64,000 bases of DNA from Burkholderiaceae bacterium (GCA_017992055.1 JAGOPK010000004.1:176165-240164), one strand, 5' to 3'; positions 48,553 through 56,021 are shown, counted from the first letter of the stretch. A program made the numbers and translations. The notes: generated by a model from the sequence alone, not told the origin.

Positions 48553-49059
48553 TCAGCTGTTGCCGATCTCCACCAGGGCCGCCTGCAGCGCGCTGCGGTC
48601 CATCGTCTGCAGCGGCAGCGCCAGCAGCTGCAGCATGCGGTAGCCGATGGCCTGGCGCGTCAGCTCGAAGGCCCGACGCCGGCCGTCGTCGCCGCCCTCG
48701 GCGCTGGACGGATCGGGATAGCCCCAGTGCACCTTGACCGGCTGGCCCGCGCCGCCGCCGAAGAACACCGGACAGGGCTCGGCCGCGGCGCTGTCGCAGA
48801 CGGTGATGACGATGGACAGCGGCGGCGCCGCCGTGCCGCTGAACTCGTCCCAGCTCTTGCTGCGGTAGCCGCCGGTGTCGATGCCGGCATTGCGCAGGGC
48901 CTCGATCGCCAGCGGATGGATGCGGCCGCTCGGGTCGCTGCCGGCGCTGTGCGCGCGGACATCCTTGCCGAGCCTGGCCGCCAGGTGATTGAGCATGCCT
49001 TCGCTCAGCACGCTGCGCGCCGAGTTGTGGGTGCACAGGATCAGGACATGGAGGGTCAT
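48553..49059 (-). CDS. arsC: Arsenate reductase, low-molecular-weight phosphatase type
   Basis: A 168-residue enzyme starting MTLHVLILCTHNSARS; the open frame upstream to 49263 belongs to the arsI shadow. The P-loop CTHNSARS is the Cys-x5-Arg-Ser motif of LMW protein tyrosine phosphatase-type arsenate reductases, with Cys9 as nucleophile. VITVCDSAAAEPCPVF contains the pair of cysteines expected for the disulfide cascade, and the VHWGYPDPSSAEG segment carries the general-acid Asp. It reduces As(V) to As(III) for export by Acr3. Gap to arsI 4 nt, to acr3 6 nt. Confidence 0.93.
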   Translation of the reverse strand: MTLHVLILCTHNSARSVLSEGMLNHLAARLGKDVRAHSAGSDPSGRIHPLAIEALRNAGIDTGGYRSKSWDEFSGTAAPPLSIVITVCDSAAAEPCPVFFGGGAGQPVKVHWGYPDPSSAEGGDDGRRRAFELTRQAIGYRMLQLLALPLQTMDRSALQAALVEIGNS

Positions 49060-49063
49060 GGCT

Positions 49064-49546
49064 TCAGCAGCAGGGGGTCGAGGGCTTGACCGGGATGCCG
49101 ACCGGCCTGCCGCCGGGCGTGGGGGTGCAGCAGGCGGGGGCCGTGCTGGCGGGCTGGGTGGCGGGCGGGTCCTGGCGGAAGACCGGGATGCTGTCCAGGG
49201 TGTGGAAGTGCTCCCAGGCGATGCCCTGCGGGTCGGTGACCCAGTGCTTCTCGCTGCGGGCATAGCAGCAGGTGGTCTCGCCCTCGTCGAGCAGGGCCAG
49301 GTCGGCCGACTCGGCGCGTGCCTTCATCTCGGCCAGCCCGGCCGCATCGTCGGTCTGCAGGCCGAGGTGGTCGATGCCGGGCCTGGCGCCGCGGGTGGAG
49401 ATGGCGAAGTTCAGGCGTGGGTCGTCGAGCATCCACTTGGCATAGTCGCTTTCGACGCGGGTCGGCTGGGCGGCGAACAGCTTTGTGTAGAAGCCGATGC
49501 TCAGGGCCAGGTCTTCGACGTGCAGGTGAACGTGGAATCGCTTCAT
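49064..49546 (-). CDS. arsI: ArsI/CadI family protein (C-As lyase-like glyoxalase fold)
   Basis: A 160-residue vicinal-oxygen-chelate protein. It starts MKRFHVHLHVEDL with the first metal His and has IDHLGLQT. The hallmark TTCCYARSEKHWVTDPQGIA contains the vicinal Cys pair that binds trivalent organoarsenicals in ArsI, and a Glu follows in WEHFH. ArsI splits the C-As bond of methylarsenite and aromatic arsenicals; CadI-like relatives are cadmium-induced. A C-terminal tail holds two more Cys-Cys pairs (PACCTPTPGG and the final PCC). It lies second in the ars operon. Confidence 0.88.
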   Translation of the reverse strand: MKRFHVHLHVEDLALSIGFYTKLFAAQPTRVESDYAKWMLDDPRLNFAISTRGARPGIDHLGLQTDDAAGLAEMKARAESADLALLDEGETTCCYARSEKHWVTDPQGIAWEHFHTLDSIPVFRQDPPATQPASTAPACCTPTPGGRPVGIPVKPSTPCC

Positions 49547-49560
49547 GTCGGACTTTCTGA

Positions 49561-49887
49561 TCAGCAGGTGGTGCGGCGCTTGCCACTGCCGGGAGCACAG
49601 GCCCGGCCCTGGCAGCAGTGGTCGGTGAGGTAGGCGAGCAGCTCGTTCATGCGGCCCAGCGACGGGCGGTAGTGCAGGTTGCGGCCTTCGCGTTCGACAC
49701 TCACCATGCCGGCATGCACCAGTTCCTTCAGGTGGAAGGACAGGGTGGAGCCGGGAATGTCGAGCATCGCCGAGAGGGCGCTGGGGGTCATGCCCTGCGG
49801 GCCGGCGCCCACCAGCGCGCGGAACACGCGCAGACGGGCGTCCTGGGCCAGGGAGGCCAGGGCGGCAACAGCGGTTTTCTCGTCCAT
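49561..49887 (-). CDS. arsR: ArsR-family arsenite-responsive repressor
   Basis: A 108-residue ArsR/SmtB winged-helix protein. The recognition helix region is SALSAMLDIPGSTLSFHLKE and the wing is VSVEREGRNLHYRPS. There is no ELCVCDL motif. Instead a C-terminal cluster C91, C92 and C97 (DHCCQGRAC), plus a terminal Cys108, resembles the C-terminal As(III) site known from the Acidithiobacillus-type ArsR. It is the first gene of the operon and should repress its own promoter (49890-49922) until arsenite binds. Confidence 0.94.
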   Translation of the reverse strand: MDEKTAVAALASLAQDARLRVFRALVGAGPQGMTPSALSAMLDIPGSTLSFHLKELVHAGMVSVEREGRNLHYRPSLGRMNELLAYLTDHCCQGRACAPGSGKRRTTC

Positions 49888-49889
49888 AT

Positions 49890-49922
49890 TTCCAAGTTTA
49901 TGGAATCATCGAAGATAGTCAA
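49890..49922 (-). promoter_or_regulatory. arsR promoter and ArsR operator, apparently leaderless
   Basis: On the minus strand TTGACT (49917-49922) and TAAACT (49895-49900) are separated by 16 nt. The -10 lies in the centre of the perfect inverted repeat TTCCA-N6-TGGAA (49890-49905), a suitable ArsR site that would block polymerase. The arsR ATG (49887) begins only 7 nt after the -10, so transcription should start at or next to the A of the ATG. Confidence 0.7.
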
Positions 49923-49948
49923 GCACCGGGTCCCGGTAGGTGAGTGCC

Positions 49949-50785
49949 TCAGGGCCCGACGGGGCCGGCCTGCACGCCCACCGGCTGGGCATGCTGCAGG
50001 CACAGGGCGAACAGTTCGTTGACGCCGTGGATCTGCAGCTTGCGATAGGCGCGCTCGCGCAGCGTGGCCACGCTGCTGGCGGCGATGCCCAGGCTCAGGG
50101 CGATGCCTTCGCGCGAGTGGCCGGCCAGCGTCAGCGCACAGACCTCGCGCTCGCGCGGGCTCAGCCGCGTGGGCAGGCGCTGCAGCAGGGCGGCCAGGGC
50201 CTCGACCGGCAGGCGCTCCGACGGCCCGTGGGCCGGGGCCGCCTGCAGCGCCGCCAGATGCCGGCGCAGCAAGGCCAGCAACAGCGGTGCCTGCGCCGCA
50301 AACCGCCTGACTTCACGCGTGCCGAACAGGCCGCGGCCGACGTCCCGGTACAGGTTCAGCGCGCACCAGTGGCCGTCCAGCAGGGCCAGGGCCGAGAGCC
50401 GGTCGGCCAGGGCAAAGCGGTCCCACAGCTGTTCGCCATAGGCCGCATCGCTGATCTGATCGCGTCGCAGGCGGGCGATGGCCGGCCGCTCGGTGACCGC
50501 AGCGTCCAGACCGCGCAGCGTGTCCAGCAAGCGGTCGTGCCGGTACAGGCCGCTGCCGCCATACACGCGGGCCGAGCGCATCGCGATGTCGCTGCCGTCG
50601 AGGCTGGCCGTCATCACGATGCGCACATGCAGGCCGGCATCGAAGCGAAAAGCCGTGGCGTGGGAGGCATCCAGGGCCGGCGCCAACCAGGCCAGCAGCG
50701 CGCTGCCAAAGTCGGCCCCGCCCAGCCGGTCGATGACACGCGCCAGGGCGATCGACTCCAGGGCGGCCGGGTTGTTGCGGGGCAT
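49949..50785 (-). CDS. LuxR family transcriptional regulator
   Basis: A 278-residue protein. Residues about 207-265 are a GerE-type HTH: LSPREREVCALTLAGHSREG, then IALSLGIAASSVATLRERAY and RKLQIHGVNELFAL. The N-terminal 180 residues show no receiver Asp/Lys pattern and no clear autoinducer-binding signature; they may form a ligand-binding sensor fold. It is divergent from the Rieske oxygenase with 86 nt between starts and a large inverted repeat in that gap, so it is the likely regulator of that gene. Confidence 0.88.
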   Translation of the reverse strand: MPRNNPAALESIALARVIDRLGGADFGSALLAWLAPALDASHATAFRFDAGLHVRIVMTASLDGSDIAMRSARVYGGSGLYRHDRLLDTLRGLDAAVTERPAIARLRRDQISDAAYGEQLWDRFALADRLSALALLDGHWCALNLYRDVGRGLFGTREVRRFAAQAPLLLALLRRHLAALQAAPAHGPSERLPVEALAALLQRLPTRLSPREREVCALTLAGHSREGIALSLGIAASSVATLRERAYRKLQIHGVNELFALCLQHAQPVGVQAGPVGP

Positions 50786-50815
50786 GTGGCCGCGGATTGT
50801 CCTTCACGCGATGGA

Positions 50816-50856
50816 CAGACCTGGCGCCGCGATGCACGCAGCATGGCGCCGGTCTG
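50816..50856 (+). promoter_or_regulatory. Large inverted repeat between luxR and the Rieske oxygenase gene
   Basis: Arms CAGACC-t-GGCGCC (50816-50828) and GGCGCC-GGTCTG (50845-50856) pair over 12 bases with one bulge, and the spacer holds a further ATGC/GCAT pair. The repeat ends 4 nt before the ribosome binding site GGAG (50861-50864) of the oxygenase. It may be the operator of the LuxR protein or an RNA hairpin that affects translation of the oxygenase. Confidence 0.6.
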
Positions 50857-50871
50857 CACAGGAGAACCACG

Positions 50872-51954
50872 ATGGAGACGATTGCCGACCGCGCGCAGCA
50901 GGCTGCGCTGCGCATGCAGGCCGAACTGGCCGACGAACGCACGCCGTTCATCTTTGACGCCTGGTATGTCGCTGCCTTCGCCGACGAGGTGGGGCGCACA
51001 CCGTTGTCGCGGCGCCTGCTCGGCCTGCCCGTGCTGCTGCTGCGCCGTCTGGATGGCCAGGTGATGGCGCTGGAGGACCGGTGCCCGCACCGCTCCATGC
51101 CGCTGTCGCTGGGCCGGGTCGAGGGCGACACCATCGAATGCGCCTACCACGGGGCGCGCTTCGGCTGCGACGGCGTCTGCACCGGCGTGCCATCTCAGAG
51201 CCAGGTGCCGCCCGGCGCCCAGGTGCGCTCGTTTGTCGCGGTGCAGCACGGTCCGCTGGTGTGGATCTGGATGGGCCGCGGCCAGCCTGCGCAGCCGGCG
51301 CCTCATCCCGACTGGGTGGACGACGCGCAATGGGCTGCGTCGCGTGAGCGCCTGTACCTGCGGGCCAGCTATGTGCGCCTGCACGAGAACCTGCTGGACC
51401 TGACGCATCTGAGCTTTCTTCACGCCAGGACCTTTGGCACGCCCGACTACGCCACCGCCCCTTATGAAAGCTCGATCGACGCAGCCGCAGGGCGCTTCTC
51501 GCTGACGCGCTCAGTGATGCCCACACGCCTGCCGGCGATCTGGGCCAAGCCCACCGGCCTGGAAGGCCGCGATGCCGCGCGCATCGCCAGCTCGACCTTC
51601 ATCTCGCCAGCCCTGCACGAGGTGCAGGTGCGCTTTCACGCCTGCGACCAGCCGGTGGAAGAGCAGCCCTCGCGGGCCATCCGCACGGCGCACATCGTGA
51701 CGCCCGAGACGGCCACCAGCACCCACTACTTCATCCATCACGCACGCAACTTCTCGGTCGACGATGCCGGGATCACCGACTTCATGCACCGGCAGCTGCG
51801 TGCGGCCTTCCAGGAGGACATCGACGGGCTGGAGGCCATCGAACGCAACCTGGCGAACTACGCGCCGGGCACGGCGGCAGAGATCTCCTTTCGCGCCGAC
51901 GGCCCGTCGCTGGCCATGCGGCGCTGGCTCAAGCGCCGGGCCGGCGGCAGCTGA
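50872..51954 (+). CDS. Rieske non-heme iron oxygenase (VanA/ring-hydroxylating type)
   Basis: A 360-residue oxygenase component, start chosen at METIADRAQQ behind GGAG. The Rieske [2Fe-2S] site is CPH (Cys71, His73) and CAYH (Cys90, His93). The mononuclear iron site has HENLLDLTHLSFLH with Asp176, His179 and His184, and a likely Asp in FQEDIDGLEAIER. Size and spacing resemble vanillate O-demethylase oxygenases and related aromatic mono/dioxygenases. No ferredoxin-reductase partner is adjacent, so electrons must come from a reductase coded elsewhere. The substrate is unknown. Confidence 0.9.
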   Translation: METIADRAQQAALRMQAELADERTPFIFDAWYVAAFADEVGRTPLSRRLLGLPVLLLRRLDGQVMALEDRCPHRSMPLSLGRVEGDTIECAYHGARFGCDGVCTGVPSQSQVPPGAQVRSFVAVQHGPLVWIWMGRGQPAQPAPHPDWVDDAQWAASRERLYLRASYVRLHENLLDLTHLSFLHARTFGTPDYATAPYESSIDAAAGRFSLTRSVMPTRLPAIWAKPTGLEGRDAARIASSTFISPALHEVQVRFHACDQPVEEQPSRAIRTAHIVTPETATSTHYFIHHARNFSVDDAGITDFMHRQLRAAFQEDIDGLEAIERNLANYAPGTAAEISFRADGPSLAMRRWLKRRAGGS

Positions 51955-51958
51955 TCGC

Positions 51959-52591
51959 TCAGGCCACGACGGCCAAGGGGCGCAGCTCGGCCCGTGCCTG
52001 CCGGATCACGCTGCGCGCCGCGCTCAGCGCCAGTGCGCCCATCACCGCCGCCACCACCCGATCGGGCCAGCCTTGGCCGGTGCCGAACACGCCCAGCGAG
52101 GCGGCCATCACCGCCACATTGCCGATGGCATCGTTGCGGCTGCACAGCCAGACCGATCGCATGTTGGCATCGCCGTCGCGCCAGGCGTAGAGCATCAGCG
52201 CCACGCTGACATTGGCCACCAGCGCCAAGGCCCCGATCGCCCCCATCGTCACCGGCTCGGGCACGCTGCCGGTGGCCCAGCCCCAGGCCGCCTTGCCGAG
52301 CACAAAGGCCCCGAAGACCCCCATCGTCAGGCCCTTGAACAAGGCCGCACGGGCGCGCCAGGCCAGCGCCATGCCCAGCACCAGCAGCGAGATGCCGTAG
52401 TTGGCCGCGTCGCCGAAGAAGTCGACGGCATCGGCCAGCAGCGACACCGAGCCGGCGCGCAGGCCCCCGGCCAGTTCGACGCCGAACATCGTCGCATTGA
52501 TCGCCAGCGCCGCCCACAGCACGCGCCGGTAGCGGGCACTGGCAGGCCGGGTGGTCGTGGCGCAGCCGTGGCTGCAGCAGGAATCGCTCAT
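51959..52591 (-). CDS. CDF-like cation efflux protein
   Basis: A 210-residue polytopic protein starting MSDSCCSHGCATTTRP, a Cys/His-rich leader that could bind metal. Transmembrane helix 2 has LLADAVDFFGDAANYGIS, the CDF HxxxD-type metal site in which the first ligand is Asp (DAVDFFGDA). Helix 5 has WLCSRNDAIGN, where the second site again has Asp/Asn. It is shorter than full CDF proteins because the C-terminal cytoplasmic domain is missing. The start at 52591 fits the MerR-type promoter 35-65 nt upstream; longer readings to 52807 would start upstream of that promoter. Likely exports Cd, Zn or Pb. Confidence 0.85.
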   Translation of the reverse strand: MSDSCCSHGCATTTRPASARYRRVLWAALAINATMFGVELAGGLRAGSVSLLADAVDFFGDAANYGISLLVLGMALAWRARAALFKGLTMGVFGAFVLGKAAWGWATGSVPEPVTMGAIGALALVANVSVALMLYAWRDGDANMRSVWLCSRNDAIGNVAVMAASLGVFGTGQGWPDRVVAAVMGALALSAARSVIRQARAELRPLAVVA

Positions 52592-52625
52592 GGTGGGCCC
52601 CAGGGGCTGTTGGAAGGTCACCGCC

Positions 52626-52656
52626 ATTGGAGACCCTGTAGCCACTTCAGGGTCAA
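52626..52656 (-). promoter_or_regulatory. MerR-type promoter/operator of the CDF gene
   Basis: On the minus strand TTGACC (52651-52656) and TCCAAT (52626-52631) are 19 nt apart, the stretched spacing that only MerR-family activators can use. The spacer holds the dyad ACCCTGTA-N5-TTCAGGGT (52633-52653), very like CadR/PbrR/ZntR sites. It lies between the CDF gene and the divergent MerR gene, so the regulator probably activates the efflux gene on metal binding. Confidence 0.85.
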
Positions 52657-52716
52657 GCGGATACGATGCGACGCCGGCGGCCGGGCAGGCCGCGGCCTGG
52701 AGCCCGGAGCCATGCA

Positions 52717-53190
52717 ATGAAGATCGGCGAGCTGGCCGCGCGCACCGACACGCAGGTCGAGACCCTGCGCTACTACGAGCGCGAGGGCCTGCTGCCGACG
52801 CCGCCACGCACCGACGGCAACTACCGCATCTACGGCGACGCGCAGCTGGAGCGTGTGGCCTTCATCCGCCACTGCCGCTCGCTGGACATGACGCTGGACG
52901 AGATCCGCGTGCTGCTGCGCTTCAAGGACCGGCCCGAGGCCGATTGCGGCGACGTGAACGCCTTGCTCGACGCGCACATCGGCCATATCGCAGCACGCAT
53001 CCGCAACCTGCGGCAACTCGAGAAGCAGCTGAAGGCCTTGCGCCAGCAATGTGCCGGTGCGGGAGGGGCCGCGCACTGCGGCATCCTGGGCGGCTTGTCG
53101 CAGGCCGCGGCGGGCAGCAGCAGCGCGGCGCCCGCCCGGCCGCAGCATGTGGCGGGCGCGCACGGGCGCGGCCGCGTGCGGTGCGCCTGA
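52717..53190 (+). CDS. MerR-family Cd(II)/Pb(II)-type regulator
   Basis: A 157-residue regulator starting MKIGELAARTDTQVETLRYY (ATG 52717; a nearby ATG at 52712 leads to a stop at once). The HTH is followed by RTDGNYRIYGDAQLERVAFI and the dimerisation helix. The metal cysteines are Cys77 (in DCGDVNALLDAH), Cys112 (RQQC) and Cys121 (HCGIL), the pattern of CadR/PbrR proteins. The C-terminal tail (130-157) is Ala/Ser/Arg-rich and lacks the His cluster of CadR. It faces the CDF gene across the MerR promoter. Confidence 0.9.
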   Translation: MKIGELAARTDTQVETLRYYEREGLLPTPPRTDGNYRIYGDAQLERVAFIRHCRSLDMTLDEIRVLLRFKDRPEADCGDVNALLDAHIGHIAARIRNLRQLEKQLKALRQQCAGAGGAAHCGILGGLSQAAAGSSSAAPARPQHVAGAHGRGRVRCA

Positions 53191-53261
53191 GCGCAGGACA
53201 GGGGCGTCCACGCCGCTGCGTCGGCAGCACCGGCGGTCGCCGAAATGACCAGGGGCTGGGT

Positions 53262-53285
53262 GAGGGCGAGGGCGAGGGCGAGGGC
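53262..53285 (+). repeat. Short tandem repeat (GAGGGC)x4
   Basis: Four perfect copies of GAGGGC in the 223-nt gap between the MerR gene and the methyltransferase gene. The gap otherwise holds only the hairpin at 53361-53382. No gene is seen here. A hexamer repeat can vary in copy number by slippage. Confidence 0.85.
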
Positions 53286-53360
53286 GGGGGAGGCCGCTTC
53301 TTGCGATACGCTCGCGTCAGCGCGGCCGGGGCCAGAACCTCCGCCCGACCCAGGAACCCA

Positions 53361-53382
53361 CGGCGCCGGCAGGCGCCGTTTT
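53361..53382 (+). terminator. Terminator-like hairpin
   Basis: A 7-bp GC stem (CGGCGCC at 53361-53367 and GGCGCCG at 53372-53378) with a 4-nt loop, followed by TTTT (53379-53382). It lies 171 nt after the MerR stop and 32 nt before the next start, so it either ends the MerR transcript or acts as a leader element for the methyltransferase gene. Confidence 0.65.
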
Positions 53383-53413
53383 CATCTCCGGCGCCAGCGC
53401 TGGGCCCCATCCC

Positions 53414-54361
53414 ATGCAAGCCCTGCTAGCCCGCATCGCCACCCTGCCGCTGCCCGGCGACGCCCAGCGTCTGTTCCACGGCCGCGGTGGCCTGTTCCCG
53501 GGCTGCGAGGCCTGGGTGCTGGACTGGTTTGATCCGGTCTGGCTGCTGACCAGCTTCGAACCCGTGGACGACGCCCAGCTCGACCACCTGGGCCAGGCCC
53601 TGGCCGCGCGCTGGGCGCAGATCGCCCCGGGCCGGCCGCTGAACTGGGTGTTCCAGCTGCGCCAGCCGGCCCACAGCGAGACCCGGCTGATGGCCGGCAG
53701 CGTGCCCGAGCCGCATGCGGTGCTGGAAGACGGTGCACGCTATGCCGTGCACCTGCTGCGTGGCCAGAACCACGGCCTGTTCCTGGACATGGCGGCCGGC
53801 CGTCGCTGGGTGCGTGCCCACTGCGCCGCACAGCCGGGCATCAGGGTGCTGAACCTGTTTGCCTACACCTGCGCGTTTTCGGTCGCCGCCCTGCAGGGCG
53901 GGGCCGGGCAGGTGCTGAACCTGGACATGGCCCGCGGCGCGCTGGCGGCGGGCCAGCGCAACCATGCGCTGAATGGCCTCGGTCCTGGCCTCGGCCCCGG
54001 CGCGCACAGCGGCCAGGCCAGCTTCCTGGGCCACGACCTGTTCAGTTCCTGGGGCAAGATCACGCGCAGCGGGCCTTACGGCCTGGTGATCGCCGATCCG
54101 CCCAGCTACCAGAAGGGCAGCTTCGTGGCCACCAAGGACTATGCGCGCCTGATCCGCCGCCTGCCCGACCTGCTGGCGCCCGGTGGCCATGCCCTGCTGT
54201 GCCTGAACGCGCCCGAACTGGGGCCGGACTTCCTCATCGACCAGGTGGCGACGCTGGCGCCGCAGCTGCGGTTCGTCGAGCGCCTGGCCAATCCGCCGGC
54301 CTTTGCCGATGTGTCGGAGCAGCGCTCGCTGAAGGTGATGCTCTGGCAGGCCCCCGTCTGA
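53414..54361 (+). CDS. Class I SAM-dependent methyltransferase, rRNA m5C/RlmI-like
   Basis: A 315-residue protein. Motif I is VLNLFAYTCAFSVAAL with the acidic partner LNLDMARGAL, and the catalytic motif IV is VIADPPSYQKGSF. This combination is typical of the RlmI/RlmK-like and SAM_MT_10 group that modifies RNA. The N-terminus lacks an evident PUA domain. It is followed after 20 nt by an S4 RNA-binding protein, which supports an RNA-related role. The target base is unknown. Confidence 0.85.
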   Translation: MQALLARIATLPLPGDAQRLFHGRGGLFPGCEAWVLDWFDPVWLLTSFEPVDDAQLDHLGQALAARWAQIAPGRPLNWVFQLRQPAHSETRLMAGSVPEPHAVLEDGARYAVHLLRGQNHGLFLDMAAGRRWVRAHCAAQPGIRVLNLFAYTCAFSVAALQGGAGQVLNLDMARGALAAGQRNHALNGLGPGLGPGAHSGQASFLGHDLFSSWGKITRSGPYGLVIADPPSYQKGSFVATKDYARLIRRLPDLLAPGGHALLCLNAPELGPDFLIDQVATLAPQLRFVERLANPPAFADVSEQRSLKVMLWQAPV

Positions 54362-54381
54362 CACCGACAGGAAAACCAACG

Positions 54382-54624
54382 ATGCAAACCCTGGACTTTG
54401 CCCTGCGCGGCGACTTCATCCCGCTGGACAGCCTGCTCAAGGCCACCGGCGTCGCGCCCAGCGGCGCCGCCGCCAAGGCCCTGGTGGCCGAGGGCCGGGT
54501 GCAGGTGGACGGCCGCGACGAGCTGCGCAAGACGGCCAAGATCCGCGCCGGCCAGGTGGTGATGCTGCAGGGCCTGCGCATCCGCGTGCAGGCCGATCCG
54601 CAGGCCGATCCCGGCGCTGCATAA
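54382..54624 (+). CDS. Small S4-domain RNA-binding protein (YbcJ-like)
   Basis: An 80-residue protein starting MQTLDFALRGDFIPLDSLLK behind AGGAAAA. Residues about 15-65 are an S4 fold (GVAPSGAAAKALVAEGRVQV, then DGRDELRKTAKIRAGQVV). Stand-alone S4 proteins of this size (YbcJ family) bind structured RNA. The frame is open further upstream, but only as a shadow of the methyltransferase gene. Confidence 0.88.
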   Translation: MQTLDFALRGDFIPLDSLLKATGVAPSGAAAKALVAEGRVQVDGRDELRKTAKIRAGQVVMLQGLRIRVQADPQADPGAA

Positions 54625-54631
54625 AACATTC

Positions 54632-54667
54632 AGCCGCCGCTGCGGCCGCAGCCCGCGCCCGGCGGCT
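54632..54667 (+). other. Extended hairpin between the S4 and HAD genes
   Basis: An 8-bp stem (AGCCGCCG at 54632-54639, CGGCGGCT at 54660-54667) encloses the 14-nt palindrome GCTGCGGCCGCAGC (54639-54652). It fills most of the 57-nt gap and has no T-run after it. It could be a pausing or attenuation site or a repeat-type palindrome. Confidence 0.5.
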
Positions 54668-54681
54668 AAGCTGGCGCCACC

Positions 54682-55452
54682 ATGAGCTTTGCCAACGCCC
54701 CGCGCCCGCAGCTGATCGGCCTGGATGCCGACGATACGCTGTGGCACAACGAGCCGCTGTTCCGCCTGACCCATGCGCGCTTCGACGCGCTGCTGGCGCC
54801 CTGGGCCGATTCGGCCACCGTGACCCGCCACCTGGCCGCGGTGGAGCGGCGCAACCTGGCCACCTATGGCTACGGTGCCAAGGGCTTCACGCTGTCGATG
54901 ATGGAAACCGCGGTGGAGCTCAGCGGGTCGCGGGTGCCCGGCGCCGTGCTGGCCGAGATCCTGGCCGCCGGGCGTGAGCTGATGCAGCATCCGATGGAGC
55001 CGCTGCCCGGCGTGCACCAGGCGCTGGAGCGCCTGGCCGCCATCGCGCCGCTGGTGCTGATCACCAAGGGCGACCTGTTCCACCAGGAGAGCAAGCTCGC
55101 CGCCTCGGGCCTGGGGCGCTTCTTCCACGGCGTGGAGATCGTCAGCGAGAAAAGCGCCGACACCTACAACCGCAGCTTCCGCCGCCATGGAGCAGCGCCG
55201 GAGGCGGCGCTGATGGCCGGCAACTCGGTGCGCTCGGACATCCTGCCGGCCCTGGCCGCCGGCAGCCGCGCGGCGCTGATCCCCTATCCGCTGGTCTGGG
55301 AGCACGAGGCCGCCGAGCTGCCGCTGGGCCACCCGGGCTTTGCCCAGTTCGACAACCTGGGCCGCCTGGTTGACTGGCTGGAGGGGCTGGAACGCGCCGA
55401 GCCAGGCGTTCAGCCGGGCAATGGCGCCACCGATTCGACCAGGCGCACATGA
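54682..55452 (+). CDS. HAD-family hydrolase
   Basis: A 256-residue phosphatase-like protein. Motif 1 is GLDADDTLWHN with Asp15 as nucleophile and Asp17 as acid. Motif 2 is LVLITKGD, the conserved Lys lies in SEKSADTY, and motif 4 is MAGNSVRSDI. This is the pattern of subfamily I HAD phosphatases of the YjjG/GPH type. The 3' end overlaps the convergent XRE regulator gene by 43 nt. The substrate is unknown; a small phosphorylated metabolite is likely. Confidence 0.88.
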   Translation: MSFANAPRPQLIGLDADDTLWHNEPLFRLTHARFDALLAPWADSATVTRHLAAVERRNLATYGYGAKGFTLSMMETAVELSGSRVPGAVLAEILAAGRELMQHPMEPLPGVHQALERLAAIAPLVLITKGDLFHQESKLAASGLGRFFHGVEIVSEKSADTYNRSFRRHGAAPEAALMAGNSVRSDILPALAAGSRAALIPYPLVWEHEAAELPLGHPGFAQFDNLGRLVDWLEGLERAEPGVQPGNGATDSTRRT

Positions 55453-56021
55453 GCGCCGTCCGACAGCTGCATGCGCACCCAGCGCATGTGGCAGGGCTCG
55501 ATCGTCAGTGCGTCGCTGTCGCGCCGGCCGGTGGTGAAGGCCACCTCGGGCGGCGCGGACTCGTACCAGCCCAGCTCGGCCAGGCGCGACTCGGCCTGCA
55601 TGATCTGCTCGCTGGCATAGCGCCACAGCGGCCGGCCCAGCAGCTGGCTGGCCGGCACATGGAACTGGCGTTCGCGCGCCGGCGACGCGGCCAGCAGCCG
55701 GTGCGTGAGATCGCAGATCAGGTGCACCGGCTGGGCCGACTGCGCCACCAGGCGCGCCAGCATGTGGTCGGCGGCGCTGTCCAGGCGTGCGCTGAGCAGC
55801 TGGCGCAGGCGCCGCGCCTCGTCGTCGTCGGGCGCGGCCAGGCCGTTCTCCCAGCGCGACAGCGTCGATTGCGACACGCCCAGCCACTGCGCCGCGGCCT
55901 GCTGCTTGATGCGCCGCAGCGCACGCCAGCTGCGCAGGCTGCGGCCCAGGTGGCGGGCATCGCCGCTGTGGATGGCCGGCACGGCGTCGCCGCCGGCGCC
56001 GGACGTGGGGAGCGTGTCCAT
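55410..56021 (-). CDS. XRE-type helix-turn-helix regulator
   Basis: A 203-residue regulator starting MDTLPTSGAGGDAVP. Residues about 30-85 hold an XRE HTH (RIKQQAAAQWLGVSQSTLSR, then WENGLAAPDDDEARRL). The C-terminal 110 residues (HLICDLTHRLLAASPARERQ and on) look like a PAS-type sensor fold. The start codon faces that of the MFS gene: both ATGs share the CCATGG at 56018-56023, with an alternative start at 56042. Likely regulator of the divergent transporter. Its 3' end overlaps the HAD gene. Confidence 0.82.
   Translation of the reverse strand: MDTLPTSGAGGDAVPAIHSGDARHLGRSLRSWRALRRIKQQAAAQWLGVSQSTLSRWENGLAAPDDDEARRLRQLLSARLDSAADHMLARLVAQSAQPVHLICDLTHRLLAASPARERQFHVPASQLLGRPLWRYASEQIMQAESRLAELGWYESAPPEVAFTTGRRDSDALTIEPCHMRWVRMQLSDGAHVRLVESVAPLPG

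Noticed and set aside
47396-49036. A 546-codon minus-strand frame over acr3 and arsC
   Set aside because: It is out of frame with both proteins, whose catalytic motifs are intact in the other frames.
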